The translations under genes and the position numbers were made by a program. A DNA stretch of 35,315 bases from Apostichopus californicus (Eukaryota > Echinodermata > Holothuroidea > Aspidochirotida > Stichopodidae), in the NCBI GenBank assembly GCA_020650975.1, contig JAIPMN010018838.1, positions 1 through 35,315 on the forward strand, written 5' to 3'. This document shows, piece after piece, positions 20,632 to 33,911 of this stretch. The notes below the pieces were generated by a model. It worked only from the letters and a program-made list of their open reading frames with translations. It was not told the DNA's origin and did no database searches. How positions within the stretch are numbered: the first letter of the stretch is position 1; the number at the start of each line of letters is the position of its first letter.

Positions 20632-21294
20632 TATATTACATCTAGGGATTTAGAAAATCCAAAAGTTTCTCAGTGGGGTAAACCCCTCTCCCCTTAGACC
20701 CCTCCCAGGTGTTCCCCACCCCACTTTCACACATCAAACCCCCCTGCAGGGTGACATTAATTGTATTGTCTTATTTCCATGACATTATTTACCAAGGCAG
20801 TCAGCCATTTTATGGGCCTAAGGAATATGAACATGCGAAGCTTTTATGCCTATGTATTTCCAAGAGAGATCATTTCTGGCAGGTTGTCAGTTGGATGGCA
20901 AAGTACCATTTTTTAGTCACTTTTGATATTGTCAGTTCCTTTATCTGTTAGTCTGTGCATGTTGTATTAATCTTGGGTGCTATATGTAGAGTGTTGTAGA
21001 TAATAGGCAAGTTTTAGAAACTGTCAAAGACATATACCCATCTACTACAGAGGTTGGTATTATGAAAATGGTGGTTGTCTGTCCTTGATGGTTTCATGAA
21101 GCAGGATGAGGAGTATGGGAGAGAACTATTTCATGCTGCAATTGTAGATGGCTTTACTAATATAATAATAGTCTCTTTACCATGGAATATCATGTTATGT
21201 ATCCCCCCCCCCAAAAAAAACCAGAAACATTCTAAACTGAATCTTGTTTAGCAAAGTAATCAGCAAGTGTAGGATACACACACACACACACATA
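20632..21294. other. Intergenic DNA, no gene seen
   Basis: Contains C-rich patches near 20680-20750 and 21200. Open frames here have no splice or family support. Confidence 0.5.
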
Positions 21295-21490
21295 CATGTT
21301 TGTATTACATTCAGACCGAGGACCCCATTGTTTTTTCTATTGTTCAAATCAAAACCTTAACAATACCCCATAACAATAGAATTCTTTTGAGGACGTAGTG
21401 AATCTTTAGAAATCACATCCGGAGGACGTGGAATTCTTTTGTTCAAGTCCTCGGACAGAATACAAAACAAGTGCACACACACACACACAT
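21276..21490. repeat. Imperfect inverted repeat beside two (CA)n tracts
   Basis: CATGTTTGTATTACATTCAG-ACCGAGGAC (21295-21323) is imperfectly inverted as GTCCTCGGACAGAATACAAA-ACAAGTG (21447-21473). A (CA)n run lies outside each arm. The loop of about 125 bp contains GAATTCTTTTG twice. It may be a small foldback element. Confidence 0.55.
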
Positions 21491-22972
21491 AGCTATAAGA
21501 TACAAGGTAAGTTTGCCTTGATATGTTAGCAGTGTGTCTTGTAGCAAAAACACTGTAAATGAAGCATAATGAGGAGGAGTCTCTGCAGCAAAAGTTAAAG
21601 TAGCAAAGTGCTGCCTGAAGGAGCAAATTCTTCCCCATACTGCCACGGTTTCAGGACCTTGTCGATTCGGGCCGGGAAACCCTTATAGCAAGGGAAGACA
21701 TGAAATATGAATTTTTTTGGGGAATTTAGAGAAAAAGAAAAGGTTTTGATATTTCAAACTAACACTAACAGATTTGCATGTTGAATTGTCTTATCATTTT
21801 TATTGCCAACAATAAAGTAATTTGCCAATTTTTGAACACTGGAGTAGATTTTAACATCGTTAAGTGTTACGGCACCTGGACCGGGCACTAAATTTCACTA
21901 TGGCCCTCCGGATCAATTTCATGCCCATCCCTGCTAATCAGCGTTCCATATTACTCTCTATTCTGTACTGTTTGTGCTTTTTAGCTGCAGTTGTCATACC
22001 AAACCCCAAATAATTAGTCGTTTATGTATATAAATTATTTAGACACATTTCTTGATTAAGTAGATACAATTAAAAAGGACAATGGATTAACAGAACAATG
22101 GATTCACAGGACAATGGATTAACAGTTGGACTTGATCCGGTTATCATCAACTTGACCTTACAATAACCAGATATTTCAAAAACTGTAAAAGGTGGCAATC
22201 TTGGCCAACCAAAAAATTTAATAAAAAAATATCATCTTTCCATACATTTTTAATCTCATTGTCAAAATCAAAGGGATCCTTTGTTAACTAATTTTCTCTA
22301 AAACTCTTCTAATGTTTTAGTCTAATCGAAGAGATCCTGTGCTATTTTCTCTAAAACCCTTCAATCATTTAGTCTATTTTATTTTCAAGTTTCTGAGGTT
22401 TCACATTCTGTCGACTTACAATTCCAATTCATTATTTGTCACTAATTAAACACAGATCTGTTTTTAAGAAGTATCACCAGTTCAGATTTATTCTCTCATT
22501 CCTCGTCCATCCATTGGCCGTTAGTTATCTTGGCAACAGGGGACGGACACTGGTGTTTTATTTTGCTTTCTGCGTTTCATCTGATTTCTCTCTGAGTTTC
22601 ATTTATTTATTTCTGCGTTTCATTTATGTCTTTTACAAACCACTCACCCTTGTTGCCGTGGTCACTCTACTTCAATGTTTTTCATCGTTCAAAACCAAAC
22701 CAGGAGCAGTTTGTATGCTCGTTGTCATTTATTTCTATTTTTTATTTTAATCAGATGTGAACAAGAAATATAAAGAGCAACAGAATAATCCATAACTTTT
22801 AAAGAATTAATCGTCTTTTTATGTAGAATGTTTTGTAACATTTTGACGTTTTAAGTTTTAAAGAAGATCAATTTGAGTTTGTGCAAATTACCTTTCTCTT
22901 TTGATAAATGAGATCAAATTAATTTTGCTGCCCCCCCTCCATGATGAATTTTGTTAAAAAGCAATTGTATTA
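21491..22972. other. Intergenic AT-rich DNA, no gene seen
   Basis: Several open frames occur, the longest about 104 codons at 22436-22750. They begin at non-ATG codons and encode biased Phe/Leu/Tyr-rich sequence typical of AT-rich DNA. No splice-bordered exon was identified. Confidence 0.5.
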
Positions 22973-22973
22973 T

Positions 22974-23905
22974 TTTCCCTGTAGGAATTTCTCTTGCGTT
23001 TCTTCAAGAAACATGCAACTGAAAGGGTTTTAGTTTGTGACTATATCAAGACCCCATGAGTTTTAGTTTGTGAGCAGATTGAGTTTCCATATAGGTTCCA
23101 TGAGGCTCGATTTGTGACCTCATTGAGGCTCCCTGAGGTTTGGTTTGTGACCATGTTGAGGTTCCATAAGTTTGTATCATATCAAGACCCCATGAGCTTT
23201 ACAGTAGTTTGTGACCAGATTGAGATTCCATATAGGTTCGATGAGGCTCAATTTGTGACCTCATTGAGGCTCGAGGTTTGGTTTGGTATGTGCCATGTTG
23301 AGGTTCCATATAGGTTCCATGAGGCTCAATATGTGACCATATTGAGTTTCCATATAGGTTCCATGAGGCTCGATATGTGACTATATTGAGGTACCATGAG
23401 TTTTTATCATATCAAGACCCCATGAGTTTTAGTTTGTGACCAGATTGAGGCTCTCTGAGGTTTGGTTTGTGACCACTTTAAGGTTCCATAAGTTTTTATC
23501 ATATCAAGACCCAATGAGCTTAGTTTGTGACCAGATTGAGTTTCCATATAGGTTCCCTGAGGCTCAATTAGTGACCATATTGAGGCTCCCTGAGGTTTGG
23601 TTTGTGACCATGTTGAGGTTCCATAAATTTTTATCATAGCAAGACCCCAATTTTCCCTGTAGGAATTTCTCTTGCGTTCTTCAAGAAACATACAACTGTA
23701 GGGATTTTGGTTTTGTGACTATATCAAGACCCCACAAGTTTTAGTTTGTGAGCAGATTGAGTTTCCATATAGGTTCCATGAGGATCGATTTGTGATTTTA
23801 TGGATGCTCCCTGAGGTTTGTGACTAACTGAGGTACCATGAGTATTAGTTATATCAATACTCCACGAGTTTGGGTTTGTGACCATGTTTAGATTTCATAT
23901 GTATG
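22974..23905. repeat. Nested minisatellite, short units within a longer duplication
   Basis: Phrases such as GTTTTAGTTTGTGACCAGAT, GAGTTTCCATATAGGTTCCA, TGAGGCTCGATTTGTGACC and CATATCAAGACCCCATGAG recur in varied order, with basic units of roughly 25-55 bp. A longer block starting TTTTCCCTGTAGGAATTTCT near 22974 is repeated near 23650, so a segment of about 677 bp was itself duplicated. Open frames across it on both strands are repeat by-products. Confidence 0.92.
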
Positions 23906-25260
23906 TTTTAGAGACAATTTAATGAGTGCAGTTTGCTATAGAGAATATTTTGTAACTCAAGTATTTATCATTTTAACTATTTTAACACCATATTTTATGA
24001 TTAGAACCATATGTTTACTTGTTCTCTTATATTTCTCGACGTTATTGGCCACAGTTTGAGACCAGATATTGATAACATAGTTGGAATTGTTTGAAAAGCT
24101 TGGTTTACAAATGTGAACTATAAAGAGTCAAGATGTTACAGTTCACTGATTTCAGAATAAGATCCAGGCTTCCACAAAGAAGAGGATGCAGTGTTGGTTT
24201 GCTTGCCTTTTAGGATCACAAAGTTCTATTCAGTACACAAAAACTTATCTTAATAATCCGAAAAGAGATCATTGTCAAAATGAAAGGTAGGATGATACCA
24301 AAACCATTTGCTAAAAGCTGCACCTATTCAGACATTCCCCCCATTCAGGCAGGTGCCCCCCTCCCCTGAACCCCCCTCCTCCAACTTTGCCAAGGACAAT
24401 GAAATGTCAATGGGGCTGGGATGATAATGATTTTGTGGGTTACATGCTAATCCACTTCAACTGGTGTCTTTCATTAAATGTGGTGTCTTATTTCTCTGTG
24501 CATCCCCTGATTGTCTCTACAGGTTGGTGTGAGGGGGTTTGGGTGGTAACAATTCATATCATTGAGTCTGGTAGGATGTACTATATGGTTATTTTATATT
24601 TTTTTAAGTCCTTTTAAACACAACCAACTCTGATAACATGTAAACCTGACTATTGATGGTCATGAGTTTGAACTGAAAGACTGAACTTATGTGCTGGTAA
24701 AGCAGAGCCACTGGCCGGCAGTTCTGAGGAACTGGTAGGCATCTTGGAACCACTTTCTGGTAGCTTACAATAACAAGCAGGTTGCTCATGGTGTGTGGGG
24801 GGGGGGATATGGGGAGAGCATGTGCTATATACTTCTTCTTATATTATCATTTATTGTGATTTTTGTATTTATATTAGATGTAGAGTTCAAAGAGAAAAGA
24901 AATACCACAAACTTGTTAAAAGTCCCAAATGTATATTTTGAAATGAATTGAGTAAAGTAATAAAATGTGTTACACAACATTTCCTATAAATGCCCACTTA
25001 ATTGAAGTGTTAACAAATTTGCTTGTGTTGATAGAAGTTGAATTTGGTATCAATTTATCCTTCAACTGGCAGATCAAGTAAACTAATGTTGCAATTTACA
25101 ACACTGTTGTGTTGGCGGTTGAGGGAATTCTCAATTATGATACATCAATACGGTCACATAACCCCTCCCCCCGCCCCCAGGAACTTCCAGCAAACTGGAT
25201 TTAATATGACAACTGATAGCGAACTTGAGTAATAAACAAGGGAAACAAAACCATAACAAA
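23906..25260. other. Intergenic DNA, no gene seen
   Basis: Contains C-rich patches near 24340-24385 and 25160-25180 and a G-run at 24797-24806. No exon is supported. Confidence 0.5.
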
Positions 25261-27050
25261 CGCATCTTCTACTTTATTCAAAGTTCATGGAATCTTTATT
25301 TTCGACTCATTTCCAAGGATAAAAAAACGATAGAATGTATTTTACTTATTATATTCAATCACAAATACAATTAATATTGCTGTTGACTTAACTTTAAGCA
25401 ACATACAGTCTGAACAAAAAAATTGCCTTTAAAAATAGAACAGAAACCAAAACACTATGAACATAATGCATCTATTATCAGGATCCAAGGGTTAAAGGTC
25501 ATTTTATAATACTGCCCCCAAAATATGCTAGAAAAATCAAATATTGGTCACTTATGTTGAAACATTCAAGATGCATTTTGTTCCTACCCTCAAAGCATTT
25601 TCCTCATTGAGGCATGTAATATTCTAATTGGACTTTCCTCAAGAATATGTTGGAAAAAGTTTTTTGAGTTTCAGAACCTCATGGAAAGTAGATTTGAAAA
25701 CTTTTAATTACTGCATCTTTGATCATGCTAAAATTTTGGGAGCAATATGACCTAATGACCATTAAATTCCGATATATAGCTTACTGACAAAGTCCTTAAT
25801 AGATCAGTGACAACTTACAATATCTGCTCTAGCACATACTTATTACAACTGGTAGGATAGCAGGGAGAGGAAAAAAGGGGGGGTGGGCGAGGGGGGTTCC
25901 ACATTAACTTGATGAGATGGGTTTTACAGAATATTGCAGGCAAAGTTGCCTAAGTAGAGGATGGGGAAGGTAAAGATGGACCTTTTTGCTCGTAGCTTGA
26001 AAAAAAGCAAAACAATGGAAGATGAATATAGTAGGGAATTCAGGAGCAACCCCCCCCCCTCCCCCCATGCCCACCATCTCCCCATCCAAACGTATCAAGT
26101 GGTTTATACAATCTTCCCATAAAGTCCAATAATGAATAATTCAAAATTTCAAAACTCAGTGAGAGGTTTCTTTCTTCTGACTTTTGTGTTCCCCTGTCTT
26201 CATTAAAAAGCATGACTATTTACATAAAAAGGAACAAACATTATAAAGAATAAAAGAGGCTATTTCTAGCTTAATTATAAACACAAAAGTCACTCAAATT
26301 CGATGACTGATCACAGGCACATCTAAGCATTCTCATTAAACTTAACGAAGAAAAAAATTAAAGGCAAGATGGGAAGAATTTGTTCTCCTACAAATCCGAC
26401 AAAAGTCTTAAATTTGAAATTAAAAAAGTCTTTAAAAAAAATTTGTTAAAGATATTGACCAAAACTTTTTGAAATTGAAACAAAATTTACATATTAGTGC
26501 ATTATTGGTGCTGACATCAAAATTACATATATCACATTACATCATCACATTTTAAAGGAGAAAAAATCAACTCAAGTCTATGCTGAGCAAAGCAGTGCAC
26601 CAGTATACCAACTTTCTTTTCAAATAAGTCCTAGCTCACATCTCAAAGATGAGGAAAGAGGGGGAGGGGTGGGGGTGGTACAGGGAGGGTTCAGGTCTCC
26701 ATGGTTGGCCAACAGCCCCTACTTCATGTTTCACCCCTTCCCACCAGTCTTACCCCCTCCCTGAGAAAGAGTCAAATATTTTAAAACAGTGGTTGAGCCC
26801 TGTTTAACAGGTTATTCAGCTGATTAACCACCTAGGAAGAAACCAAATTTTCTAACTAAGCCATTTCATGAAACTCATCAATGAAATGACTTTTATACAT
26901 GTAGAATACTTAAAAATAATTGACAATACCCCAGAGACAGCTAAAATTATTACTGAAAATGAACATTCTTTCAATATTAAAACCCCCAAATAAAACATAC
27001 TGAGAGTTCAGTGAATACTATCTTCATAAGATAAATAGATAACATTCACT
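25261..27050 (-). other. AT-rich DNA, possible 3' region of a minus-strand gene
   Basis: Minus-strand AATAAA hexamers lie at 25278-25273 and 25299-25294, near the point where the low-ORF stretch begins. If the exons proposed to the right are real, this could be their long 3'UTR. G- and C-runs occur at 25875-25900, 26050-26070 and 26655-26685. No coding frame is convincing. Confidence 0.25.
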
Positions 27051-27134
27051 TTACACTCTGTCATACATCACGACACAAAAGCAATTTTTTAGCTGCTCTC
27101 TCATCACCGAGGTATCGTATTTTTGAACTTTCAC
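27051..27134 (-). CDS. Weak candidate terminal exon of unknown gene
   Basis: After a good acceptor (ATATTTTTTCTTTAG) the minus strand reads VKVQKYDTSVMREQLKNC then FCVVMYDRV and TAA at 27053-27051, 27 codons in phase 0. This is the phase left by the exon at 34857-34936. The composition looks protein-like, but the exon is short and similar acceptor-plus-frame combinations occur by chance, for example near 30590. No family is recognised. Confidence 0.25.
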   Translation of the reverse strand: MKVQKYDTSVMREQLKNCFCVVMYDRV

Positions 27135-27571
27135 CTAAAGAAAAAATATTTGGCATTTTTCTAACCTCTCTGATGTCTGTACTACAAATAGTTTAAGCTA
27201 GTCCTGCATAAATCATACACATACTTCTATTGCATTTACCCATGTTCACAACACATTTGTAACCTTCTCTGTATTTTATTTCTATAGTAAAACTATGAAC
27301 TAATACTACATTGATAACAGCAAGATGAAATATTTCATAGAAAGACTACTAGGATATAGGAGTATCTTTTAAAAGTCTTATCCATTTTGATCTTCTTTTT
27401 TTTTCATTATTCAAATTATTAAACTATGAGAAAAAGATAATTTAACGGGAAAAAATTAAGTGGCACTGACACCTATAAAGGAAGGTCTGTTACACAGGTC
27501 AGTAGCAAGTTAGCACTGGAGGGAGTAATAAGTAAAACAGAGGACTTGATATGCTCAGGTCACTGGTTTCA
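27135..27571. other. AT-rich DNA, nothing recognised
   Basis: No exon or repeat copy seen. Confidence 0.4.
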
Positions 27572-27710
27572 AGTATGTATGTATATGTATGCATATTAGA
27601 TCCTCCTGCAAGCAGGAACTTGTGAAGAAGCCTCATTGGCTTATCAAAGCCGCAAGCTGACCGAAGTCAGTCTCATACATTCATATTTAACATCCATGAT
27701 TATGAATTGT
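27572..27710 (-). repeat. SINE body and tail, truncated copy
   Basis: Near-identical to the 3' part of the SINE at 20384-20631, including GATCCTCCTGCAAGCAGGAA, CCGCAAGCTGACCGAAGTCAG and the ATAC-type tail. Similarity stops after TGATTATGAATTGT, before the tRNA-like head, so this copy is 5'-truncated. Confidence 0.9.
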
Positions 27711-28468
27711 CCCATCCTAACAAGTCCCATCCTAACAAGACTTTTCTGTACTCTTTTGAAGTTATGGGGGATGAGGGAACAACCCTCTGCCCCAGCCTGG
27801 CTTTGGGGTCTGATGCCACAATCAACCTATCAATAAAGCAAACCACACATTATGATATAGGACACAGTAACACCCAGACTACACTTTTTTTTCACATATC
27901 TAGACAATTTTCAGTCCCGACGTGAAAAAAAAATATGTCTGAATAGATTATACAGCCATTTTTATGGTATGATTTTAAGTAGTAACAGCTGAAACAAAAA
28001 TATCTAAATTACTTAAGACCGACCTGATATATTGAAATTTTACAAAATGAACAATTTACATGTAAAGTATTCATCTAGCCTTTGGTTGTAACTCATTAAT
28101 GTGTCTTGAGAGAGATGTTAATGTAACATCATGATGGTTTTCACATAATTTGGGTACACGTGTAGTCAATTCGCTGCAGATATCGATGACAATTTATTAA
28201 GGTCGTACACATTGCACAATCCGAGGAGGAGGGGGTGGGGGGGGGGGGAATGTCATATTTGTATTAAAGCAATTCCTTTCTTTCTTTGTCTTTATAGCCC
28301 AACATCCTACACTCTTCGTAAAAATTTTGGTATTTATTTCATCTAATATTTGATATGACAGTAAAACATTTTAATATATTGCAAGCAAAAACAAAACAAA
28401 AATAAAGACTCGATTACAAAACAATTTGGGATTTGACGTAACCATGGCAACAGGGACAAGAAAGAAGA

Positions 28469-28532
28469 TAATAATAATAATAATACGTAATACTTATATA
28501 GCGCCTCCCAGAAATCTTGAAGCGCTGTAGAT
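28469..28532. repeat. (ATA)n with TTATATAGCGCC motif, interspersed repeat fragment
   Basis: An ATA trinucleotide run leads into AATACTTATATAGCGCCTCC and CTTGAAGCGCTGTAG. From general knowledge this combination is a recurrent interspersed motif in marine invertebrate genomes. Only one copy is present here. Confidence 0.4.
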
Positions 28533-31500
28533 GATGTAGATACTGGGTTAGCTTGAAAAGATAAATTTAAAAAACTAAAACTGCAATGGTCTAAATTACT
28601 TTACTGTCAGTGGAACATGAAATATTTCCATATAATATGCATTTGTTCTCCACCCCTGCCCCCACCCACAGGGCAGAAAGGCAGCAATAAAGCACAGTGG
28701 TTTTCAAGCCCTACTTCCACTCCTCCATCTCCTCATCCTACTACATCCCACCCCCCTCCATCCTCCCCAACCTCAGGAAAACACAGACACACACATATTT
28801 GAAGCTATTTATGGATTAAAATTCTCATCTCACAACTGACATCATCTAATGGAGCAATGAAGTTGTTGAAAAACCCCACTGCTCAAAAGAGGCTTGAAAA
28901 CATAAACTGATAACAAGTTATCTGACATTATAGCAATTAAACATTTCTAAAATATATATTTTTAATATATTTCATTAAAAATGGATGATTTTTCAATCAC
29001 TTAGTTATTATTTTAATGCTTTGACATCCAACATTACGGATATCAACAGCACCTCTGAATTCAAATCATCAAGGTGAAATCACAAAATAACCTAAATTTC
29101 TCTCCACCACGATAATTCTGAATAAAAAAAGAAAATAATAAAAGTGGGTAAAACCAAAACTTGACAACAAACTAACTTCTGTCTTTTTTTTCTTTCAAAA
29201 AGTGATTAATTAATAATTAATTGTGTTCTTTCTGAAAGCAGATACATTAAAAGATTAGAGAAAGACACTGCTTAACTTCACACACTGCAAAACCAAGTGT
29301 CCAGAATGCACCACTTCTTTGTATAACCAATATTAAAGGCATCCGAAGATGGGCATAAAAAATGATATTATTAAACAGTAATACTGTTTCCATGAAATAC
29401 TTGTCATAATAAATCTTACAGCAACTTACTTAATACTGTTAAATATGAAATATTAGGCCACAGCAATAGTAATGCATTCTATAATTTGTATACCCTGGGT
29501 TCAGTTTTGAAAAAAAAAAATCCCCAAACCCCCGAAAACCTTAATTGAAAGTCATTTCAGATGCACGAATGCTTCAAACACACATTGAAATTTTTCCTTT
29601 TCCAGGAATAAAGAGAACTTAGTATAGAGAGTTTTTTCCCCATTTGTCTTGTAGGTAAACAAACTTTGCTGTGATTACACAAATTAGTGTCCATGGCAAC
29701 AGAGTTCAACACGAGGTTAGAAAATATTGTGGGTGTGTCCCCAGTGACTTCTACACTTTAAGACATTAAAAAGCGCAAAGCATAGAATTGGGCCAGTCCA
29801 AAAGATAATATCTATAATAGTCCTATTATGTATTCATATTATGATATATTTTCAGGGAAATATTTACCAAATAGAGTAAATAAAGTCCTCATTTTAAAAA
29901 CATGAAATATTCATGCAACACACATAGAATCTTACAAGCTCATTGCACTATGAAACAGGATACAGTATGTGGGGAAAAAATTGAATACACAGGTTTATGC
30001 CACTTTTTGGCAACATCCATAATCGATTTGCCTAAATTCTTGCACCAGTTCAGTCTGTAGGACTAGTCTAGGTCACACATTGGCATTCAATATATCAGTA
30101 TACTAATATATACCACTTAGACCCACCCGCTCAAGGAGTAAACAAGTAGCAAGTCATGGGTAAAAGTCAACACCTGTTCCCCTGTGGCAACGACAAAGAT
30201 TGTGACAGGGCTCAATTGCGCACTAAATCGCACATGTGTAACCCGAAGTCTCCTGACCTTAAGAATTGCTACTTAAATCAATGTCCGATTTAACACACCG
30301 GCTATATCTGCGACACTCTGATCTTCAAATGTATATCCTTTAATCCTACAGTCTTATCGAATCATGAACAAAACAATTACTTATTGCCAGATGACTAATA
30401 TTTATCCCTAGATGACAATCTCAGAATGTCTGCTGAACCAGTTGTCACACACTGGACATATATTTAAATAACCACAAATATCACAACTTCTTCAAAAGTG
30501 TAAAAAACAAATGGAATTTAATCTAGAGAACATTATACCTAATCTTCTTGAAATAAATGACCAACAAATGCTTTTATACTCTCTTATTACCTGTAGAGAA
30601 AAAGGAATCAAATCATAGTATTGTGGGTTTTTTAAAGATGTACATTTGTCATTTTGTGTTCATGAATCATTTCTGTATACCGCCATCATTTATCCTTCTA
30701 TTCTCCTCCATTTCTTATGCCTAAACATGAATTGCACATGTGCCCTTTCATATTTGAAAATCCAGATGATTTGATGACATATTTCTAAAATGGCATTTAC
30801 TTCATCCAAACCTTAGAATTGTTAAACTTAACATGCCCCATCCCCCACTGACCAACCTATCCTTGTCTTGCCCTTGTTTGGTTTAAACTTCCAAGAAACA
30901 CGTCTGATGATCATAGAAATAGTCGGCGCTTACCGAAATGGGACAAATATAATGACTATGTAGCAACACAGAAAGCAAAGTTTGGCAATGTCCATTTCTG
31001 GTCACTAAAGCTTAGTAGAACAAAAAAAAAAATTTAACACATGTATTGCTAGGGTTGTTGATCTCCAAGAGCACCATAGCTTAATTCCTTGAAGCACATC
31101 TCCTTAAGCATACTTGAAATGTTCAAGCATTGACAAATATGGTTGCCATTCTTAAGGTAGAAAATAAGTTCACAATAAAACCGTTTCAGCAACGACCTTG
31201 TTCTTTTATGTTATCGATGCTTACAGTATGTTCATCTAAACTCGAAGTGTATAACAGTGTTACTGAGTATTAACAACAGGTATTAAAAGTGACATTAATT
31301 GAATCTTAACAGTGACAATTAGCTTACACAATTCAACAACCTAATTATCTTAGTTTATCGACGTTTATGGTGATCTGACCAAAAATCCTTGAAAACAATT
31401 CCCACCGAAACTCCCTTTTCTTTATCAAAATATTTGATTTGGTTTTTTCCTCAGTAAACGTTTCGTTGATTAATCTGCGTCAGTCAGATAACTTGAATAT

Positions 31501-33504
31501 TCGCTGAGATGATCAGGGCTGTCGTCATGGTAACTTTAGAATAATGGATTTTGCAAGCCATGGTTTTCCTCTTACCATCTTTTCAAGCAATTTCCTTGGC
31601 AAGGTTAGGGTCAAATTCATAAGAAAACATAGCTTTCTCAAGCATAACGTAACGGAAGCAATTAAACGTCTTCGTTCCTTTACATATCCGGGTTCGGTCC
31701 ACTCTTGAAGAATACAAATTCTTGTCCTTTCCCCTTCAAGGGAAATCTCGAGTCCAATTAAGAAAACACATCCACTGGTATACTAACACACAATCACACA
31801 CATCATGATATATTGGAATGTACTGATTGGTTGATATGCACTGAATATTCAATCTTCACAATGATGTCATTGGTACGCCATTCTGTAAACAAAGTAAGAC
31901 ATATAAATAGATATATCAAACAGTTATGTATCCACGCATCAAATTTAAATTATACCTGTATGTAATTACTATATATATATTGAACATTTAATTTGTATTT
32001 ATATTTATGTATATGTATTTACACACATATATATTTTGTTTTTTCTTTTCTTTTTTTTTGTCAGGGAGTCTTCCTCATTGTTAAGCTTTTATGGAAGACT
32101 TCCCTCCACTTTGTACTTTTGTGGCAAAACAAATAAATAAATAAAATGTGACAAACTAGGGTGGAGGGCCGTTTTTACAAAGAAGGGAATCTATGGTTAA
32201 TTCTAACAAAATTAAAACCACCTCAAAGAATTCAAGAAAAAAAAAAATCAATTTTTGTTTGTTGCTATTACAAGTACAAATAACAAGTTCCAAGGTGACA
32301 TTAGGTAAGTGGAAACAGTTTATGTGGAGTAGTAAGGCCTAGAGGGTGCGGGAGGAGGGTGGGGGGGGGGAGAAGCAAGGTCTCCTCCTGCTAACCCTGA
32401 TGACAGTGTACGTTATAGTACAACACCTTTCCCATTCCATTAGACATACCAGAAAAACCTGCCTTATTGATTCCATCCCTGTAGGCCATATCTTATCAAG
32501 TTGAGTGGTTATTGAATGTTGTATGTTCTCATATTGTAAATATTGTATGACTCATAAAATAAATAATCTATACCATTTTTCTCTATTCATAACATGTCAT
32601 GTACTGACCTATTTCATAACACTAAAATGTCAAGAAAAGTTTGGAAACCTTTCTTGATTTTTTTCGTGATTGATTGATATCTTTCCTTTAGGGGGGTGAG
32701 GGGGCGAGGTGGGGGGTGTCATATAACTACACAGCTATTTCTTCATAAAATCTTTCATACAAACATGAAGGTGAATTAAAAAAAGTTCAATAATAAAATA
32801 TAACAAACATTAAGCCTGAAACATTCCAAACCCTTTATGTCACATATCTTCCATCTTGCTTTTATATCTAATCAACAAAGCAAGTAAAAGACATACTCTA
32901 TACCAGAGTTGGACCAGGGAGTTGTTATGGAACAACTCCCTGATTGGACTTTGTCAGCAAACAAACACAATGACGTGGGAATTTGTCTGTTTATTGCAAA
33001 ACGATCTGTTTTATCACACAACCCCTACGCAGAACAATTTTCTGCCTATCATGGCATTTAATATGTTATCTTTGTAATTATTTGACAAATCAACGAATAA
33101 AACATGTCTAAGAACCCATCAAATGAAGATTTAAAAAAAGCAAATCTGAGTTTATTGTTAGAAGGATAATTCAAGGGAAAATGTAAGTTTTGACTAATGC
33201 AGTAGTACTTATACATGTAATGATTCTGGTGTTGAAATTTTCTTGCAAGTTTTGTTATTCCGTTTTGAGATATTTATTGTTGAATCAACTTCAAACAAAC
33301 AGACATGATGTCATAACCGCACACTGACAAATAACATGTTTTTTTTAGACTATTTTTTTTTTTACCATCCTTCATTGATTTGACCTTGGATTGGATAACA
33401 ATCAAGCCATGACTGCAGTGCATTCATATAATAATGAATCCGAAGATTTGACTAAGAAGAATAAATACTGAATACCACAATTTTAAAGACAAACATATAA
33501 ATCA
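28533..33504. other. Long AT-rich stretch almost devoid of open frames
   Basis: About 5 kb without a supported exon, tRNA or recognised transposon. G-runs occur at 32360 and 32700, A- and T-runs are frequent, and a TATATA-rich run lies near 31970-32035. It could be intron or 3'UTR of a minus-strand gene entering from the right, or intergenic DNA. Confidence 0.4.
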
Positions 33505-33710
33505 AATTTGTCAGTGTACATCTATGACAACACACCTGTTTGCTTCAAGTTCACCTTTGGTACAAAACATGTCAACTTCAGAAAGTTGTTATGGCAAAAA
33601 ACGAGACATAGGAATTCGATACAAATTTTCACCGGGATGACTAAGAATATCTTCCTCCTTTCATCGGCCAAGAATTTTTTTTTTTTCCCTAGGACTATCC
33701 TTTTAAGTAA
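33505..33710 (+). repeat. Dispersed repeat family R1, copy B
   Basis: Same-orientation relative of 7766-7961. It opens ATTTGTCAGTGTACATCTAT, contains TTTGCTTCAAGTTCACCTTT and ends GGACTATCCTTTTAAG. Open frames on both strands here follow from the repeat and are not genes. Confidence 0.65.
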
Positions 33711-33911
33711 CCAATGTTGCATACAATTGAGTCGTTACCTCAAAGAGCTAGTAGTTCCTCTTTTCCTCCCTTTAATAGACTATAAGACTTCCTTTCAGCA
33801 TTAAAAGCATACTTTTAAGTTTCCCCTTTTTATTTTTTTTATATAATTGAATTTTTCATTTCCACTGTGAGCATAGATTGATCAAAATACTAACCTGTTT
33901 GGAAAGCATTT

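Noticed and set aside
22436..22750. Open frame of 104 codons, hydrophobic, on the plus strand
   Set aside because: It starts at TTG and not ATG, is dominated by Phe/Leu/Tyr as expected from T-rich DNA, and has no splice or family support.
23114..23691. Open frames on both strands with repeated peptide motifs
   Set aside because: They are translations of the minisatellite. The repeated peptides follow from the repeated DNA.
24655..24720. A second tRNA-like head on the minus strand
   Set aside because: AGTTCAAACTC resembles a B box, but no A box or stem pairing supports it.
25904..26098. Minus-strand Gly/Met-rich open frame
   Set aside because: It spans a C/G homopolymer and has no splice or family support.
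30500..30600. Terminal exon on the minus strand after TTTTTCTCTACAG
   Set aside because: It is open for 32 codons in the right phase, but the peptide looks random (Ile/Phe/Ser-rich). It shows how easily such exons arise by chance in this DNA.
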